From: Podospora bellae-mahoneyi
Taxonomy: Eukaryota; Ascomycota; Sordariomycetes; Sordariales; Podosporaceae
Assembly: GCF_035222275.1 (NCBI RefSeq)
Contig: NC_085885.1
Location: 1,302,001 to 1,366,000, forward strand
Direction of reading: 5' to 3'
Length of the DNA: 64,000 nucleotides
Below, piece by piece: positions 11,731 to 23,473 of this stretch (position 1 is its first letter; each line of letters starts with the position of its first letter). A program made the translations under genes and the position numbers. The notes beneath the pieces are model-generated. The model had not been told where the DNA came from and made no database searches. It was given only the letters and a program-made list of their open reading frames with translations.

Positions 11731-13156
11731 ATGAACTTTGACGACGACGACGCCCCGCCAGACCTGATTGGTGCTGATGAAACAGTAGAAGTACCAGAAG
11801 AAAAAGCGAAAAAGGTGCCAATCACAATAGTAACAGGTTTGTATTGCTATGGCTTTACTTTACTCTTGGGATATATCGCCTGTTCTTACACAAACCCTAG
11901 GATACCTTGGAGCTGGGAAAACCACACTGCTCAACTACATTCTGACTGCAAAGCATGGCAAAAAGATTGCTGTGATTATGAATGGTGAGTAGAGAAGACC
12001 AGATTCTGTGTCAAGAGTGTCTCTTGCTGACTGCTATTTTCAGAGTTTGGGAACTGTAAGTCATCTCCCCCTGAGACATTTGCTTGAGTATAACGTAACT
12101 GACACAGCTCAGCTTTGGACATTGAAAAGTCCTTGACTGTGAATAAGGATGGCGAGGCTGTGGAAGAGTGGTTAGAGGTGGGCAACGGATGCATCTGTTG
12201 CTCCGTGAAGTAAGACGGCCTTTTTCAAGTCAGTGAAACTCCGCTAACAGTTCTAAACAGAGACACAGGCGTGAACGCCATCGAGTCTCTGATGGAAAAG
12301 AAGGGAAAGTTCGACTACATCTTGCTCGAAACAACAGGGTTGGCTGATCCGGGCAATCTGGCGCCGCTATTCTGGGTTGATGACGGGCTGGCGAGCACCA
12401 TTTATCTAGATGGCATCGTGACCCTCGTTGATGCCAAGAATATCCTTCGCAGCTTGGATGATCCTGCGGGCAAAGTGGAAGGTCATGAAGACTCTGATGA
12501 TCATGGACCAGTCATGACCACTGCTCACGTGCAGATTTCACACGCCGATGTCATCGTCATCAACAAGTCTGACCTTGTGAGCGGAGAAGAGTTGGAAGCC
12601 GTCAGGGAGCGCATCACATCCATCAATGAGCTGGCCAAGATATTCGTCACCTCGCAAAGTGTTGTGCCTGATTTGGAGGGATTCTTGCTCGACTTGCACG
12701 CATATGACCGTGTCGATGAACTTGACCGTGCAGGACATGGGCACAGCCACCTCGATAAAGTGAGTGGGACCTATCCAATCGACTGTGGCGCAGACAAACT
12801 GACAGATCTGCTAGACCATTTCAACATTGTCAATCCCTCTCGAGGAGCTGACGACCAACCAACTGACGGCAGTAGACGCCTGGCTGCGCTCGGTGCTGTG
12901 GGAGAATGAGCTTCCTGGGAACAAGGCGGCCAATGGGCCAGCTTTTGAGATCCATCGGGTGAAGGGGCGGCTGTTTATCGAGGATGGGGCTGAAAAGATG
13001 GTCCAGGGAGTGAGAGAGATTTTCGACATCTTTGACAGCCCCGCGCCTTCATCTGGTGATGTACCCCGGAAAGGCAAGGTGGTGTTGATTGGGCGGCATC
13101 TGACAGACTTGGACTTTGAGAAGAGTCTATTGGATGCTGTTCGGACGGCGGCTTAG
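11731..13156 (+). CDS. zng1: COG0523 (CobW-like) G3E GTPase, ZNG1-type zinc chaperone
   Basis: 379 aa in six exons: 11731-11836, 11901-11984, 12044-12055, 12113-12209, 12261-12759, 12815-13156. After splicing, the Walker A loop GYLGAGKT is at residues 36-43, the family's metal-binding CxCC (within GCICC) at 94-97, and the guanine-specificity motif NKSD near 201. The order and spacing follow human ZNG1/CBWD, which carries zinc to methionine aminopeptidase 1, including the phrases [11 protein letters not shown] and [16 protein letters not shown]-terminal CobW_C-like domain follows ([14 protein letters not shown]), and a His/Asp-rich segment (GHGHSH) precedes it. The third exon is only 12 nt. 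For the fourth exon I used the second of two nearby AGs because only that one keeps frame. The N-terminus has PPDLIG where ZNG1 carries CPELVP, so the cysteine of that motif is absent. Confidence 0.93.
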
Positions 13157-13561
13157 ATAGGCACTCTGAAAGATGAATGACAAGTGAAAATAAACTCATT
13201 TGCCGGTGCCAGTTGACAGGTCTGAGTACGGAGTAATTGGTTGAATTAAAGTTTAGGAGGCGACAGGGAAGACGGTGGACGTAGCCTTGGCTTTAAATTT
13301 GGACATTGCGGTATAATTTTTGTGGAGAATGCACGGACCCGCTTGCGATCCCTTGAGCTTTCCCGTCCTCAAACCAAGCGCCCATCCTTGGTTCAGTTAC
13401 AAGCGTTTGCATGATTCGCAGCGCTGTCTCGAAAACGCGACACTGGCTGGCCATCACCACCGTTTTACCCTCTTCGTCCCAAGATATTGTCTATCCAGTC
13501 TCGTCTAGGAACACATATATAACTACGAACCGAGACACCTCTGAACCCCGCGTTCCAAATG
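13157..13561. promoter_or_regulatory. Promoter region of NOT2
   Basis: A 405-bp interval between the GTPase stop codon and the NOT2 start codon, on the same strand. It must hold a terminator and a promoter. No motif is clear. Confidence 0.4.
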
Positions 13562-16317
13562 ATGAACCGGCAAGGTACGATGGCCCATTCTTTGCCCTTG
13601 CTTTTGCCGTCTTGATTCCTCGTCTCACCCGGTACCCCGCTGTTTGTCCATCTCGAATGCCACACATCTGCCGCCGTCAAAGAAAACACCTGCCGAGTCA
13701 CCGCCCAGTCGTCTGGCCCTCGTGGCACCTCCGAGTTATGGGATGGAACGAGGGGTAATACTGGCCTCTGCACCTACATCGAACCGAAGCAGACATACAT
13801 AGACTTGGCGGCGGGGAGGGAGCCGGTGGGGGAGGGGGTTGTTGTGAGCGAGGCTCAACATGCCCTCACCTTCATCAAGTCAAAATGGCGGAGGAGGAAC
13901 TGCACTGTTGAGCCCTATGCTGCTGGGCGGTTCAGCCGGCTGTGCTCCTCCAATCGCTCCCGGATCGAAGACGACGTCCGAATGTCTCAGGAGGCGGCCA
14001 TGACCTCCCATTTTTCCCGCCAGGGTGTACCCATCAGCCGAGCTCGCGATAGTTTGGTTCCAACAAGGAAACAGATTTGCTGACTGATGTCGTCAATAAT
14101 AGGACCATTACGACAAGTGCCCTACGGGCAACAGCCGCCTCAGCAACAGCCGGGGCGCCCAGGGCAGGCGAGGGGGCTACCTAAAGCGCAGCAAGGTGAG
14201 AATGCACTGGGAGGAGGATAGGTCTGGCAGAACGACGTTGACATGCATGACTGCGTAGCGGCGATGAACAATTCCAATTGGGCGTTTGGCAATGGCGGCG
14301 GTCTATCAATGGGGGGGAATGCGAACCTCAATATGGGAATGCGGCCGCAAGCAAGTGGAAATCTCAGTTTTGCCCAGAGCTTGATAGGCTCGCAGCAGCA
14401 GTCGGCGACGTTGGACCCATCGTAAGTTGGACTTCCGGATTTTGTTTTGTTTTGTTTTGGTTGGCGGAGGGGTGAGCGATGCTGCTGCCGGGCTGCATTG
14501 TTCAGGCTGTTTTTCATCCCATTGTTGCAACTTTCTGGTTTTCTGCGACTTTCTGGGCCATTCAACTTGCGCTCATTGCTTCTGGCCTGCAACTGCGACT
14601 TTGCGGCCGCTCTCGTTTTGGTCTGGCATTTCGCCTCCGATCTTTCACCTCAACACTCTTAACCCACCCCCTTACCCTGTCCAGGCGCAACACCACTCGA
14701 CTCTCGTTTTCCCGCTGCGTAGTTCGCTATGGCACGACCGGTCGGGTCAAAGATGAGAATCGCTGCAATGCGCAAGGCAGCCAGTGCTAAAGAACAACCG
14801 CAAAAGCAACCAGAAGGAGTGCCGTACGCTTTGGTTGTAAAGGGGTACTGTCTCACAGCCTGGCGCACATACCTTGCCTCTCTGTCGCAGATTGCGACTC
14901 TCTTGGTCTCATTATTGAATCGACAGCGTACTAACGGGGGCCGTATCTAGGGAGTTTCCATCTCTGTCCAACACGGCGCCAAATCAATCAAACCCTGCAT
15001 CTATGTGGGCGCAACAACCATCACGCAATATCGGCGGAGGAGCTCACCGGGGCCCCCAGACGCCCTTATCAGCGCATCCGGGCCAACAAGATGATCTATT
15101 CACATCCTCTCGACTAGCCTCGACTGCGCAATCGTCTTTTCGTTTTGGCAACCAGGGAGCCGTGAACCAAGCCCCCCAGGGAGGACAGGCTGACGAGTTC
15201 CCACCATTGAACCGATCAACGAACGGCGAAATAGGAGGGCAAGATCGGGGTCCAGGTCTGATGTCGAATATGGGGTTCGGCCAAGGGGGCGCCCCTTCTA
15301 CTAGGGGTGTGTCACACGCGAACCTAGCTGGGAACGGTCTTCTCAACGCCCTATCGGCTACTTCCCGGACAGGAGAGGTTCTTTCGCCAACGTCGATACA
15401 AAGGTCCCAAGGGCCTCGAAGTCCAGTGGACGATGAAGAACCGCGCCAAAAGCCACCCGGGTTTCGCGAGGGCAGCGTGGCGTCACATACTTCAGGAAAT
15501 GATGCGGTCGGCAGAAATCCGTTAGGCGCTATTGGTAACGAGGCTCCTTCGGGCAAGGCGAGAGAGGAGGACCGAGGCCAGCTCCTGGATGTTGTTGATC
15601 CTCTTGAAGGGATGTCTCCTATTGACAGGTGGGGGATCAAGGGGCATCAGACTTTGATGAACAATTTCCCCGACTACAACATCATCGGCCATGGGATCGA
15701 GCCATCGGTTCTGGGGTTGGATTTGCGTTCCAGCGAGTAGGTTGCTGTCTGACACACGTTAGGAGACCGAGACAATTGCTAACTCTGTTCAAGCCTGATT
15801 TCCACGCAGATTTACTCGCTGTTCAACGCCATGCCTCCAAGGCCGGCGGTTCAGAATTTCAAGCTGCCCGACTGCTACGAGGTCAAAAACGTACAGCCCA
15901 TGGACGTGAAAATTAGTAGCTTCAACGAGGAGACCTTGATGTGGATCTTTTACAGCTGTCCGCGGGACTACAAACAGCAGTTGGCGGCGATGGAGCTGTG
16001 AGTGTCTGCTGCCCCATGTTCTCATGAGAGTGATAACTGAGACGAATACAGCATGAGCCGCAATTGGCGATGGCACAAGCGTCTGCAACTCTGGTTGACC
16101 AAGGACGAACAGCTGGTACCTCAAACCTTGAGCGTTAATACTGAGCGAGGCTACTACATTGTGTGGGACAAGGACTTATGGCGCAAAGAGCGGGTATGAA
16201 ACTTTTGTCTACAAAGGATATTGACACGGCTTTGCTGACCTGATGCCGCAGAGGGAACTTACTCTGCATTACGCTGACCTCGACACGACGTCCGCGTCAC
16301 CTGCTGTAGTATCTTGA
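13562..16317 (+). CDS. not2: CCR4-NOT complex subunit NOT2 (CDC36)
   Basis: NOT2 is a scaffold subunit of the CCR4-NOT deadenylase, acting in mRNA decay and transcription. Model: 488 aa in seven exons, 13562-13574, 14103-14195, 14259-14421, 14951-15736, 15794-15997, 16052-16193, 16252-16317. The N-terminal half is Gln/Gly/Pro-rich with a short conserved FPSLSN motif. The C-terminal ~150 residues are the NOT2/3/5 box: DLISTQIYSLFN, FNEETLMWIFYSCPRD, RNWRWHKRLQLWLTKDE and ERGYYIVWDKDLWRKER. The first coding exon is only 13 nt (MNRQ plus one base) and is followed by a 528-nt intron. I chose it because it gives MNRQGPLRQVPYG and no other in-frame ATG precedes exon 2. A second 529-nt intron follows exon 3. 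In the fifth exon I used the upstream AG at 15792-15793 because it restores DLISTQ and frame. The family is certain; the 5' end is slightly less so. Confidence 0.92.
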
Positions 16318-17162
16318 TAGTATGCCAGCCGGCAAAGGGAAGCATCGCAGGCTTAAATCATAGTGTATTCATTAGGTAGTTTCGGCTCTAGCGAGGGGAT
16401 GTGGTTTAGCGAACGGGCTTGATTTCACCCCCTTTCTCATGGGCTTCCAAAAGCAACGGTGGGCGTGGGGGCAACGGCCACGGGAAGGTTTTAGTTGGTG
16501 AGCATCCTCTATTCGGGGCGTCACAAGCGAATAGATTTTGTGTGTGTGTATGTGTGAGCGAGCATATCTAAGTTTGTTCCCTATGTAACGTGTCCATTGA
16601 TAGATTGACGCCACTTGCCAGAGTTAACGTGAGGGAGTGAGTGCGAGCTGCTTGGACCGAGCGTCAGGTGGTTTCTTGGCACGGATGATGCAAGTGATTC
16701 GAGGCCGCGACGGGGAGCGAACGTGTCCGGCATCAAGCCATTTGAACATCCACGACGCACCCGACGGCCGAGACCAACCAACCACCTGTTTCGTTGATCC
16801 ACTCCCCATCGTCAACCTTGGGCTTTGAACCTCATCGTTCTATCCAACATTTTTTTACTCTTCATCTTGCGCTTGACAGCACTGCCGACCGGGACTGCCG
16901 ATTCGCAAACGGATTTACCTTGCGCACATCTGTCTGTTCGCTACCTGACCAGCCAGCCAGCCACCTACGACCGAGGACAGGATTGCCCGGGTGAAGAACT
17001 CCGACTCCGATCACGCGCACGCGCACGCGGCATATATCACCGTTTTTTACCCTACCTCGCCCTCACGCATTTCTATACCAACAACGACAACAACAACCAC
17101 CACCGGGGGTTCCGCGAGAGAGAGAGAAAGAGAGAGAGAGAGATAGGGAAGGGAAGTTCAAA
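16318..17162. other. Intergenic region NOT2 to CUE1
   Basis: Contains a short CGCGCA-type run near 17010-17030 and a GA-rich tract at about 17116-17143, just before the CUE1 start codon. Such tracts are common in fungal 5' leaders. No gene is supported. Confidence 0.45.
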
Positions 17163-17857
17163 ATGGCAGACGCAACCGAGCAGCAAGTCAACGTCCCGGG
17201 GCTGTTGTTCATTCTGGTCCTGTCTGGGATCTTGATCAAGTACTTGTTTTCTTCGGGGTCAGGGAACGGGAACGGGAATGGGGATAGGAGGAGGGCGACG
17301 GGACAGCAGGACCCGGCGGCGATGGCGAGGCAGAGGGAGGCGGCGGTGCAGAGGGTTATGCAGATGTTTCCGCATTTGAGCAGGAGGGAGGTGTTGTGGG
17401 ATTTGCAGAGGACGGGGGGAAACGTGGCGTTGACTGCGGAGAGGATTTTGGGGGGACGGCTGGAGAGTGTAAGTTTACTCTTTTTGTGAAGGAGGGGGTG
17501 TGGAATGGTTGCTAATGTTTATCTGTGTGACAGCCCCCAGCTACGTTCCAGCCGCCGCCACCACCCGAGGGGAGCGCTGGTCCGGCTGCTTCTGGGAACG
17601 CGAATGTTAATAGCGCTGTCAAGCCGCCTGTGCCTGCGCACCCGGATCTGATTACGAGGTATAACCTGGCGGAGAAGTTGAAGGGGTCCGAACTTGAGGA
17701 GGACAACACCAAGGCAAGTGGGAAAGGGAAGGCGTGGAGTTCGAACAAGGATGAGAGGCAGAATTTGTTGCAGAAGAGGAGGGATCAGATGATTCTGGAG
17801 GCGAGGAGGAAGATGGAGGCTAAGATTGCTGCAGAAAAGGCTGCGAAGGGGTTGTAG
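17163..17857 (+). CDS. cue1: CUE-domain ER membrane protein, Cue1-like (ERAD)
   Basis: 209 aa in two exons, 17163-17468 and 17534-17857. One N-terminal transmembrane segment at residues 12-29 anchors it, presumably in the ER with the rest in the cytosol. A CUE domain follows at about residues 58-96 with the typical MFP motif (residues 68-70) and a hydrophobic, leucine-containing second half (NVALTAERIL). The last ~50 residues are highly charged and helical. In yeast Cue1 the equivalent region recruits and activates the E2 Ubc7, which is the known role in ER-associated degradation. Length and order match Cue1 (203 aa in yeast). The ATG is the first after the GA tract and sits in the context TCAAAATGG. 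A Pro-rich linker is encoded right after the intron. What I infer is that it plays the Cue1 role here; general CUE proteins are the alternative. Confidence 0.88.
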
Positions 17858-18652
17858 GAATCTGTGGTGTACATTGGCTTGTTTCTCTTTGCATAGCATT
17901 ATGTGCATTGCATTCGGGGTTTGTGTTTGGGGCCCCTACATAGAATGGTATATTTATTCTTCATCAGCGCGAAGGCTAGCAGGAAGGTTGTGTTGATTTT
18001 TGGTTAAATACAATTGCGGTCACGGTGGGCTAGACATAAATAACGCAGATCCAGGAACGTGTGTGAAGGGATTAGGTATGTAGTCGATTCTTTGAGGCAT
18101 GACACTTGGGCGAGATGGTTGCTTCTCTCTGTTTATCAAAGAGCAGGTGGGTCTGGAACAGGAGATGGACCCACGTGCCGGAGCGATTAGATAGTAGCAA
18201 CACACGGCCACATTCACATGCTTTCTGCGAGCTTGCATCGACCGCCGCTGGCACCTTTGAGACCCGACACCAAACAGCCCCCCCTTTTTGTGAGGCAAAA
18301 TGCGGCTTTTGGACGATTTAGCCTCGCCCGAATCACAACCCAGGTGGTTGCCGAGTCACCCTCTCATACAGGGCTGAGATCGTATGAAAAGGAAGGGTTT
18401 CACATGCGACACCTCCCGTACTTGGATTCCTTCCCTCAAAAATTCTTGAAGTCTCGTTGCTTTTCTTGCTTGTTTTATTTTCTTGCTCTCTTCTTTTATC
18501 CTTCTCTTGACAAAGGAATTGATAGGCGTCCGACTAAAGAAGTCAGATTCTCGGGACTCGTTCGCTTTCAACGGTCACCAGCGCAGATCTCTTCGAGGAC
18601 GCCCCTGGTTTATCCCTTTCTAGCCTGGGACGCCTCCGAACGAACGGACAAG
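17858..18652. other. Intergenic region CUE1 to the two-TM protein
   Basis: About 800 bp holding the CUE1 3' end and the promoter of the next gene. The frame of the next gene is open for several hundred bases upstream of its ATG, but only from non-ATG codons. No separate gene is supported. Confidence 0.4.
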
Positions 18653-19986
18653 ATGTGGACCACGTTCAGCAGCCGTGACGAGCCCGCCACGCCGCTGCCG
18701 CTGCCGGCGCGGCCCCCTACTTCCTCGTCGTCGTCTTGCTCTCCTGCTCATCCCTACCCGCCGCTTTCTCCCAACTGTGAACATCCCCAGCCAATGTATC
18801 GTGTTTACCCCCACGATAATAACCGCCACCACCAGCAGCACCATGTCGAGAGCGAGTACTGCCACGCCAGGCGAGGCGGCTCGCCTACTTCTGCGTCAAC
18901 AACTGCCGCTCCTTGGGATAACCAAATGGTTGATCTGCCCTACGTTGATTACGCCCAGGTGGAGATTCAGTCACAGTCTATCAAGGTGATTCGGTCTCCG
19001 TTGTCACTGGTGAAGTCGGTCGCGTCGAGGTTGCCGACTAGCCCTTATATGCTCGCCAGAGCGGTGTCTACCTACGCTACCAGGTCGAGGAGCTCTTCCC
19101 CGCCGGCTTCGACTGAGCCGCCTGTTGCTCCGCCGTTGCCGAACCGGCCTCGGATAGAAGAGGGGTATTCTCCAGGGGTTTCGAGACGGGGGCAGACACG
19201 GAGTATGGAGGCTAGGGCTAGGGAGAGTGAGAGCGGGGTGAATTGGGATTATGGGTCGCAGGGTGAGTCAATTCTTGTATTGGGAGAGGAGAGAGTGGAT
19301 TGCTGACGTGGCGGATAGGCATTGGAATGCTCTCTCTCGCCAGGCAAGGAGGCAATGCGCCTGATTTGGAGAGGATGAATTACATTAACAGTTTGACCTA
19401 TCTGATGAGAGGGTTGCCGGCAGATCTCACACCTGCGGAGGCTTCGACTATACGGCAGAGCACACCCGCCTCGGTGGTTGGCCCGCAACTAAACGACTAT
19501 TCTGGCCCACACCATGACAGATCGATGCCACCTTTACAGAGGAGTATCGTCCACTACATTGCTTTCATCGTGCTGAACTGGCTGTATGCCTTCTGGCAGG
19601 TGTTTGCACCATTCCTGGGACAGGGAATCTCTGGCCTGCTCCAGTTCGAGAGGGATAATCAGCTTATTAATAAAATGGCGATGAGCACGTTCAAGGGCGC
19701 GAAGAATGCGTATGTCTGGTTTTCTGCGGCTTACGTGGGCCAGCTCATAGCGGCGCTCATGGCGTGGGTTTTCCAGGGCGTTCACGGGGCTTTGACTGAG
19801 TTCCGGGCGCAGTCTGATGCTATGAAGGCACAGGGAGGTGGTTTTTCGAACCAGCAGCAACCGTCGATGTCGTCGGAGGAGTGGGAAAGACGAAGGATGT
19901 ATGAACAGCAGCGGGCGCCACATCAGGGATGGCCATCACAGAATTATTCGATGGATTGTGCGCAGCTTGCGAGGCACGGGCTCTGA
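18653..19986 (+). CDS. Predicted fungal membrane protein, function unknown
   Basis: 425 aa in two exons, 18653-19262 and 19319-19986. I do not recognise the family. Residues 1-~120 are low-complexity (Pro/Ser, His/Gln). Residues ~120-200 include Pro/Ser/Arg-rich sequence. The second exon encodes two long hydrophobic stretches, about residues 281-311 (HYIAFIVLNWLYAFWQVF...) and 333-357 (AYVWFSAAYVGQLIAALMAW), consistent with membrane anchoring near the C-terminus, then a Gln-rich cytosol-like tail. Start: the ATG at 18653 in AAGATGTGG; the frame continues upstream without another well-placed ATG. The intron has a GTGAGT donor and a TAG acceptor and keeps frame, which supports a real gene. Ordered globular domains appear few, so function cannot be inferred. 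Confidence 0.75.
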
Positions 19987-20529
19987 TGTGACTTGATGGG
20001 ATTTGGTAGAGTTGGGGGGGCGTGTGGGATAGAGGGCAGGAAGACGGGATGGTGTGGAAAAGGTACATATACAGATACATGGGCGGGGTTTTAGACAGGA
20101 GTTCGCGGAAACGGGGGGTATTCTACGGTTATGCTATTTTTATGTCGATAAATAAACAACCAAGATTGAACATCTACTCGTGGCTCAAAGAAAACATCTG
20201 AAGTCTTCCACAACCACTCCATGTCGGAGCCGTTCGGAGAGTGGGGTGGGGGCTCGGGACTGCAGGGTCGCGGGTGGGTTCGGGCGATAAGATAAGCCAA
20301 TTGGAGCTGACATGGGGGACACCAGGAAATTTTTCTAAACCGCCCGATTCTCTTTTGCTTATCCTGCTCCCCCATTGTTCCAGTGTCGCAATCACCCGCT
20401 CTCTGCTATACCCCTCATTGCCTGCCTCCAGCCCGTGTCGACACTTCGCCTCGAGTTCATACCAGAGTAGAGGCTCGACACCCAGACGCCTTGCCGACGG
20501 ACGCGCTGAGCGTTACCTTCCGTCTTGTC
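19987..20529. other. Intergenic region before the MSS116-type helicase
   Basis: Holds the 3' UTR of the membrane-protein gene and the helicase promoter. C/T-rich sequence precedes the helicase ATG. No gene is supported. Confidence 0.4.
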
Positions 20530-22583
20530 ATGATGAAGACCAGCATCTTGCGGCACGCCGCCGCCTGCCGTGTCGCCTTGACTGCGCGCCCCCTCCAGCT
20601 CACAGCCAGACTCTCGCCGTCGGCCTTTGCTATCGCACAAACACCCCTCAAGGCGTCGTATCTCCCCGTCAACAGCCTCCTCCGCTTCTACTCGAGCGAG
20701 TCGGCCGCTCAGCAGGAAACCGCCACCCCCGCCGGGCGCATCACCAAATTCAGAGATCTCGAGAGCTTGGGCGTACACAATGCTCTGGTCAGGTCTATCA
20801 CCGAGGGGATGAGGTATGAGGACATGACAGAGGTGCAGTCTCTGACTATCAACGCCGCTCTTGCTGGAAAAGATCTGTACGTTAGGCCTGTTGCTGAAGA
20901 ATTACCCCTCCCTGAAAGATTGCTAACAAGTCTGCCTCGAAATATAGTGTTGCGCAAGCCAAGACAGGTACCGGCAAGACGCTGGCTTTCCTGGTGCCGA
21001 TCCTTCAGAAGATTATTGCCGATCAGCCAGCCCTCGCTGAGGCTCGCCGCCCTGTGAAGGCCAGATCCGACGACGTTCGTGCCATCGTCATCTCCCCCAC
21101 CCGTGAGCTTGCTGAGCAGATTGCGGTGGAGGCTGCCAAGATCGTCAAGGGCACCGGCATCAAGGTCCAGACTGCTGTCGGAGGAACCCAGAAGAGAATG
21201 TCGCTGCAAAAAATTCGTTACGAGGGTTGCCATTTGCTCGTCGGCACTCCTGGCCGTCTCGCTGATCTGCTCACTGACGAGTACAGCGGCGTGGCTGCTC
21301 CCAACCTCACTGCTCTGTGCTTGGATGAAGCGGATCGCATGCTGGATGTTGGATTCGACGCCGAGCTCGACACCATTCTCAAGGCGCTCCCCAACAGAAA
21401 GGATACCCCCCGCCAGACTCTTCTCTATTCCGCCACCATGCCCAAAGACGTGGTTGGCCTCGCCAGAAAGTACATTGACCCCACCAACTTCGAGTTCGCC
21501 CAGACCGTCAAGTCCAACGAGACCCCTACCCACGAGAGAGTGCCCCAGTTCATCGTTCCTTGCCGCAGCTTCGACACCATGCCTGCTACTCTTTTCGAGA
21601 TGATCCGCACCTGGGTTGCCAAGAACCGTGACGAGCTCGAGGGCAACCCACTGAAGATGATGGTGTTCTTGCCCACCACGGCTTCCGTCATCTCGTGGAG
21701 CGCTGCTTTCCGCCGCCTCCGTCGTGAATTCCCCGATATTCCCGAGGTTCGCGATATTCACTCCAAGTTGACCCAGCCCATCCGCACCAGGTGCGCCGAG
21801 GATTTCAGACGGGCCAAGTCTGCCATTCTCTTCTCCTCTGATGTTACCGCCAGAGGCATGGATTTCCCCAATGTCACCCACGTCGTCCAGGTCCACACTC
21901 CCAACGACCGCGATTCATACATTCACCGCATCGGTCGTACGGGCCGTGCTGGCAAGGAGGGTGAGGCTTGGCTCCTGGTTTCTGATTCCGAGGTCAGCAC
22001 TGCCCGCAGCAGATTGCCCGGTCTTCCCATCAAGCGGTCCACCGACTTTGCCGTTGCCTCGACTGATCTCTACGGTGCCGAGCCCGAGTCGTTCCCCGAT
22101 TCTGTCAAGAGGGTTCGCGAAGCGTTTTCCAAGCTTCCCTATGAGACCATCTCAGAGTATTACAAGTCTTTCTTGGGCGGCGCTCTCCAAGGTGTGCACA
22201 AGCAGGCTGTTGTTGACGAGTTGAACACCTTCAGCAAGAACATCTTTGGCTTGGATCAGCCCCCTGGAGTTTCGCCATCGCTGATGAGGAACATGGGCCG
22301 GATTACCGGCCTTAGAGTCGCCGAGAGGGAGGAGAACAGGTTCCAACGCAGCGGGACGGGCGGTGGCTTTGGTGGCCGTGATGGTGGCTTTGGTGGCCGT
22401 GGTGGTGGTGGTGGTCGTGATGGTGGCTTTGGTGGACGTGGTGGTGGCTTTGGTGGACGTGGCGGCGGTGGGAGAGGCGGTGACAGGGGGGAGAGGAAGC
22501 CGAGGGATAACTGGGAGGCTATGGAGATGGCTGGACAGAGGGATAAGCAGCAGTCCAGAGGTGGTGGCCGTGCCACTTTTTAA
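20530..22583 (+). CDS. mss116: Mitochondrial DEAD-box RNA helicase, MSS116/CYT-19 type
   Basis: 660 aa, exons 20530-20876 and 20948-22583. The first ~55 residues are rich in Arg, Ala and Leu without acidic residues and end near RFYSSES, as expected of a mitochondrial presequence. The helicase core is complete: motif I AKTGTGKT (from ~residue 119), Ia PTRELAEQ (~165), TPGR, motif II DEAD (~241), III SAT (~276), TARGMD, and VI HRIGRTGRAG (~442). Proteins of this group are ATP-dependent RNA chaperones for group I and II intron splicing and translation in mitochondria. The C-terminus (residues ~587-635) is an RGG/FGG array typical of a non-specific RNA-binding tail. The ATG used begins MMKTS; the single intron splits motif I. 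Whether it is the MSS116 or CYT-19 orthologue, if both exist in this species, cannot be settled here. Confidence 0.93.
22363..22478 (+). repeat. In-frame GGFGGR repeat array in the helicase tail
   Basis: Near-identical units encoding GGFGGRD and GGFGGRGG follow one another, built on GGTGGCTTTGGTGGCCGT-like DNA. Such arrays expand and contract by slippage, so the length probably varies between strains. Confidence 0.75.
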
Positions 22584-23473
22584 ATGGTGAGCCATCATTA
22601 CGGATGGGCGGTTTGGGATGACGCCAAAGCAGGAGGCGTGGTCTTTTGTTCAAATCACATTCCCAGGGGCGGCTAATCATTTTGTGTGGAGTTGGGAGGG
22701 GTTCTTCCTGTGTGAATGAGAATGGGTTAGGGGGAAGATGGGTACGAAACAAAAAAAGGGGGACCTGGAACGAAGGGTGCCCCCTCATTGGATTTGACAT
22801 CACAGCATTGTCCCGGAGTTTATTTTTTTGCTTTTTTTCGGGTCAAAAGAATTCAAGAGAGGAGAGGGCATTGTCTCTTCTTTTGTTGTCACTTCGATTC
22901 TCAGTCATGAGGCATGGATGGGAAAATAGGAGCGACAATGGCTGGCAATTCATTTCGGGCACAAGGCAGGCAGGCGGGCGGGGTGGCAAAGCGGCGCATA
23001 TCACATCACAGGGGAATCTCTCTTCTCTACTTTTGTTTTCTTTTGCTCATCTTTGGCTTTTGACATCTTGGGGATCTTAAGTCTTTTGGGGTTCCTGGTT
23101 TCGTGTAAATTATGGAGAACGGTGTATGTCTTGTTTATACCAAAAATTGTACGATCACGAGGTTGAATCTTGCCTGTTTTGTTGTCCATGATGTGTGGAT
23201 GAAATTCTGTCCCGAGTTTTGATGTTGTATGACGCCCATGTTGGCTGAGAATCTTGAGAATATGTGGTTTGCTCTATTCGTTCTTGAAAACGTCCTGTCT
23301 ATTTGGTTTTCTCCAATCATGTACGATGTTCTGTCTTGTGATCTTCTCATCCTCTCGCTTAACTCATGTCCAATTCCTCCAATGCTTGGGGGGGTATCAT
23401 ATCCTGCTTTTTGTTTTTTTGTTTTCCCTTTCACTTTTCCTTCCTTCAACACCTCTCACTCTTCCCTTTCACA
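22584..23473. other. Convergent intergenic region helicase / PEX7
   Basis: Holds two 3' ends. T-rich stretches at 22820-22840 and 23400-23450 fit transcript termini. No gene is supported. Confidence 0.45.

Noticed and set aside
20709-21896. 395-codon open frame antisense to the helicase gene
   Set aside because: It mirrors the strongly conserved helicase coding region and has no family features of its own; it is a by-product of codon bias on the other strand.
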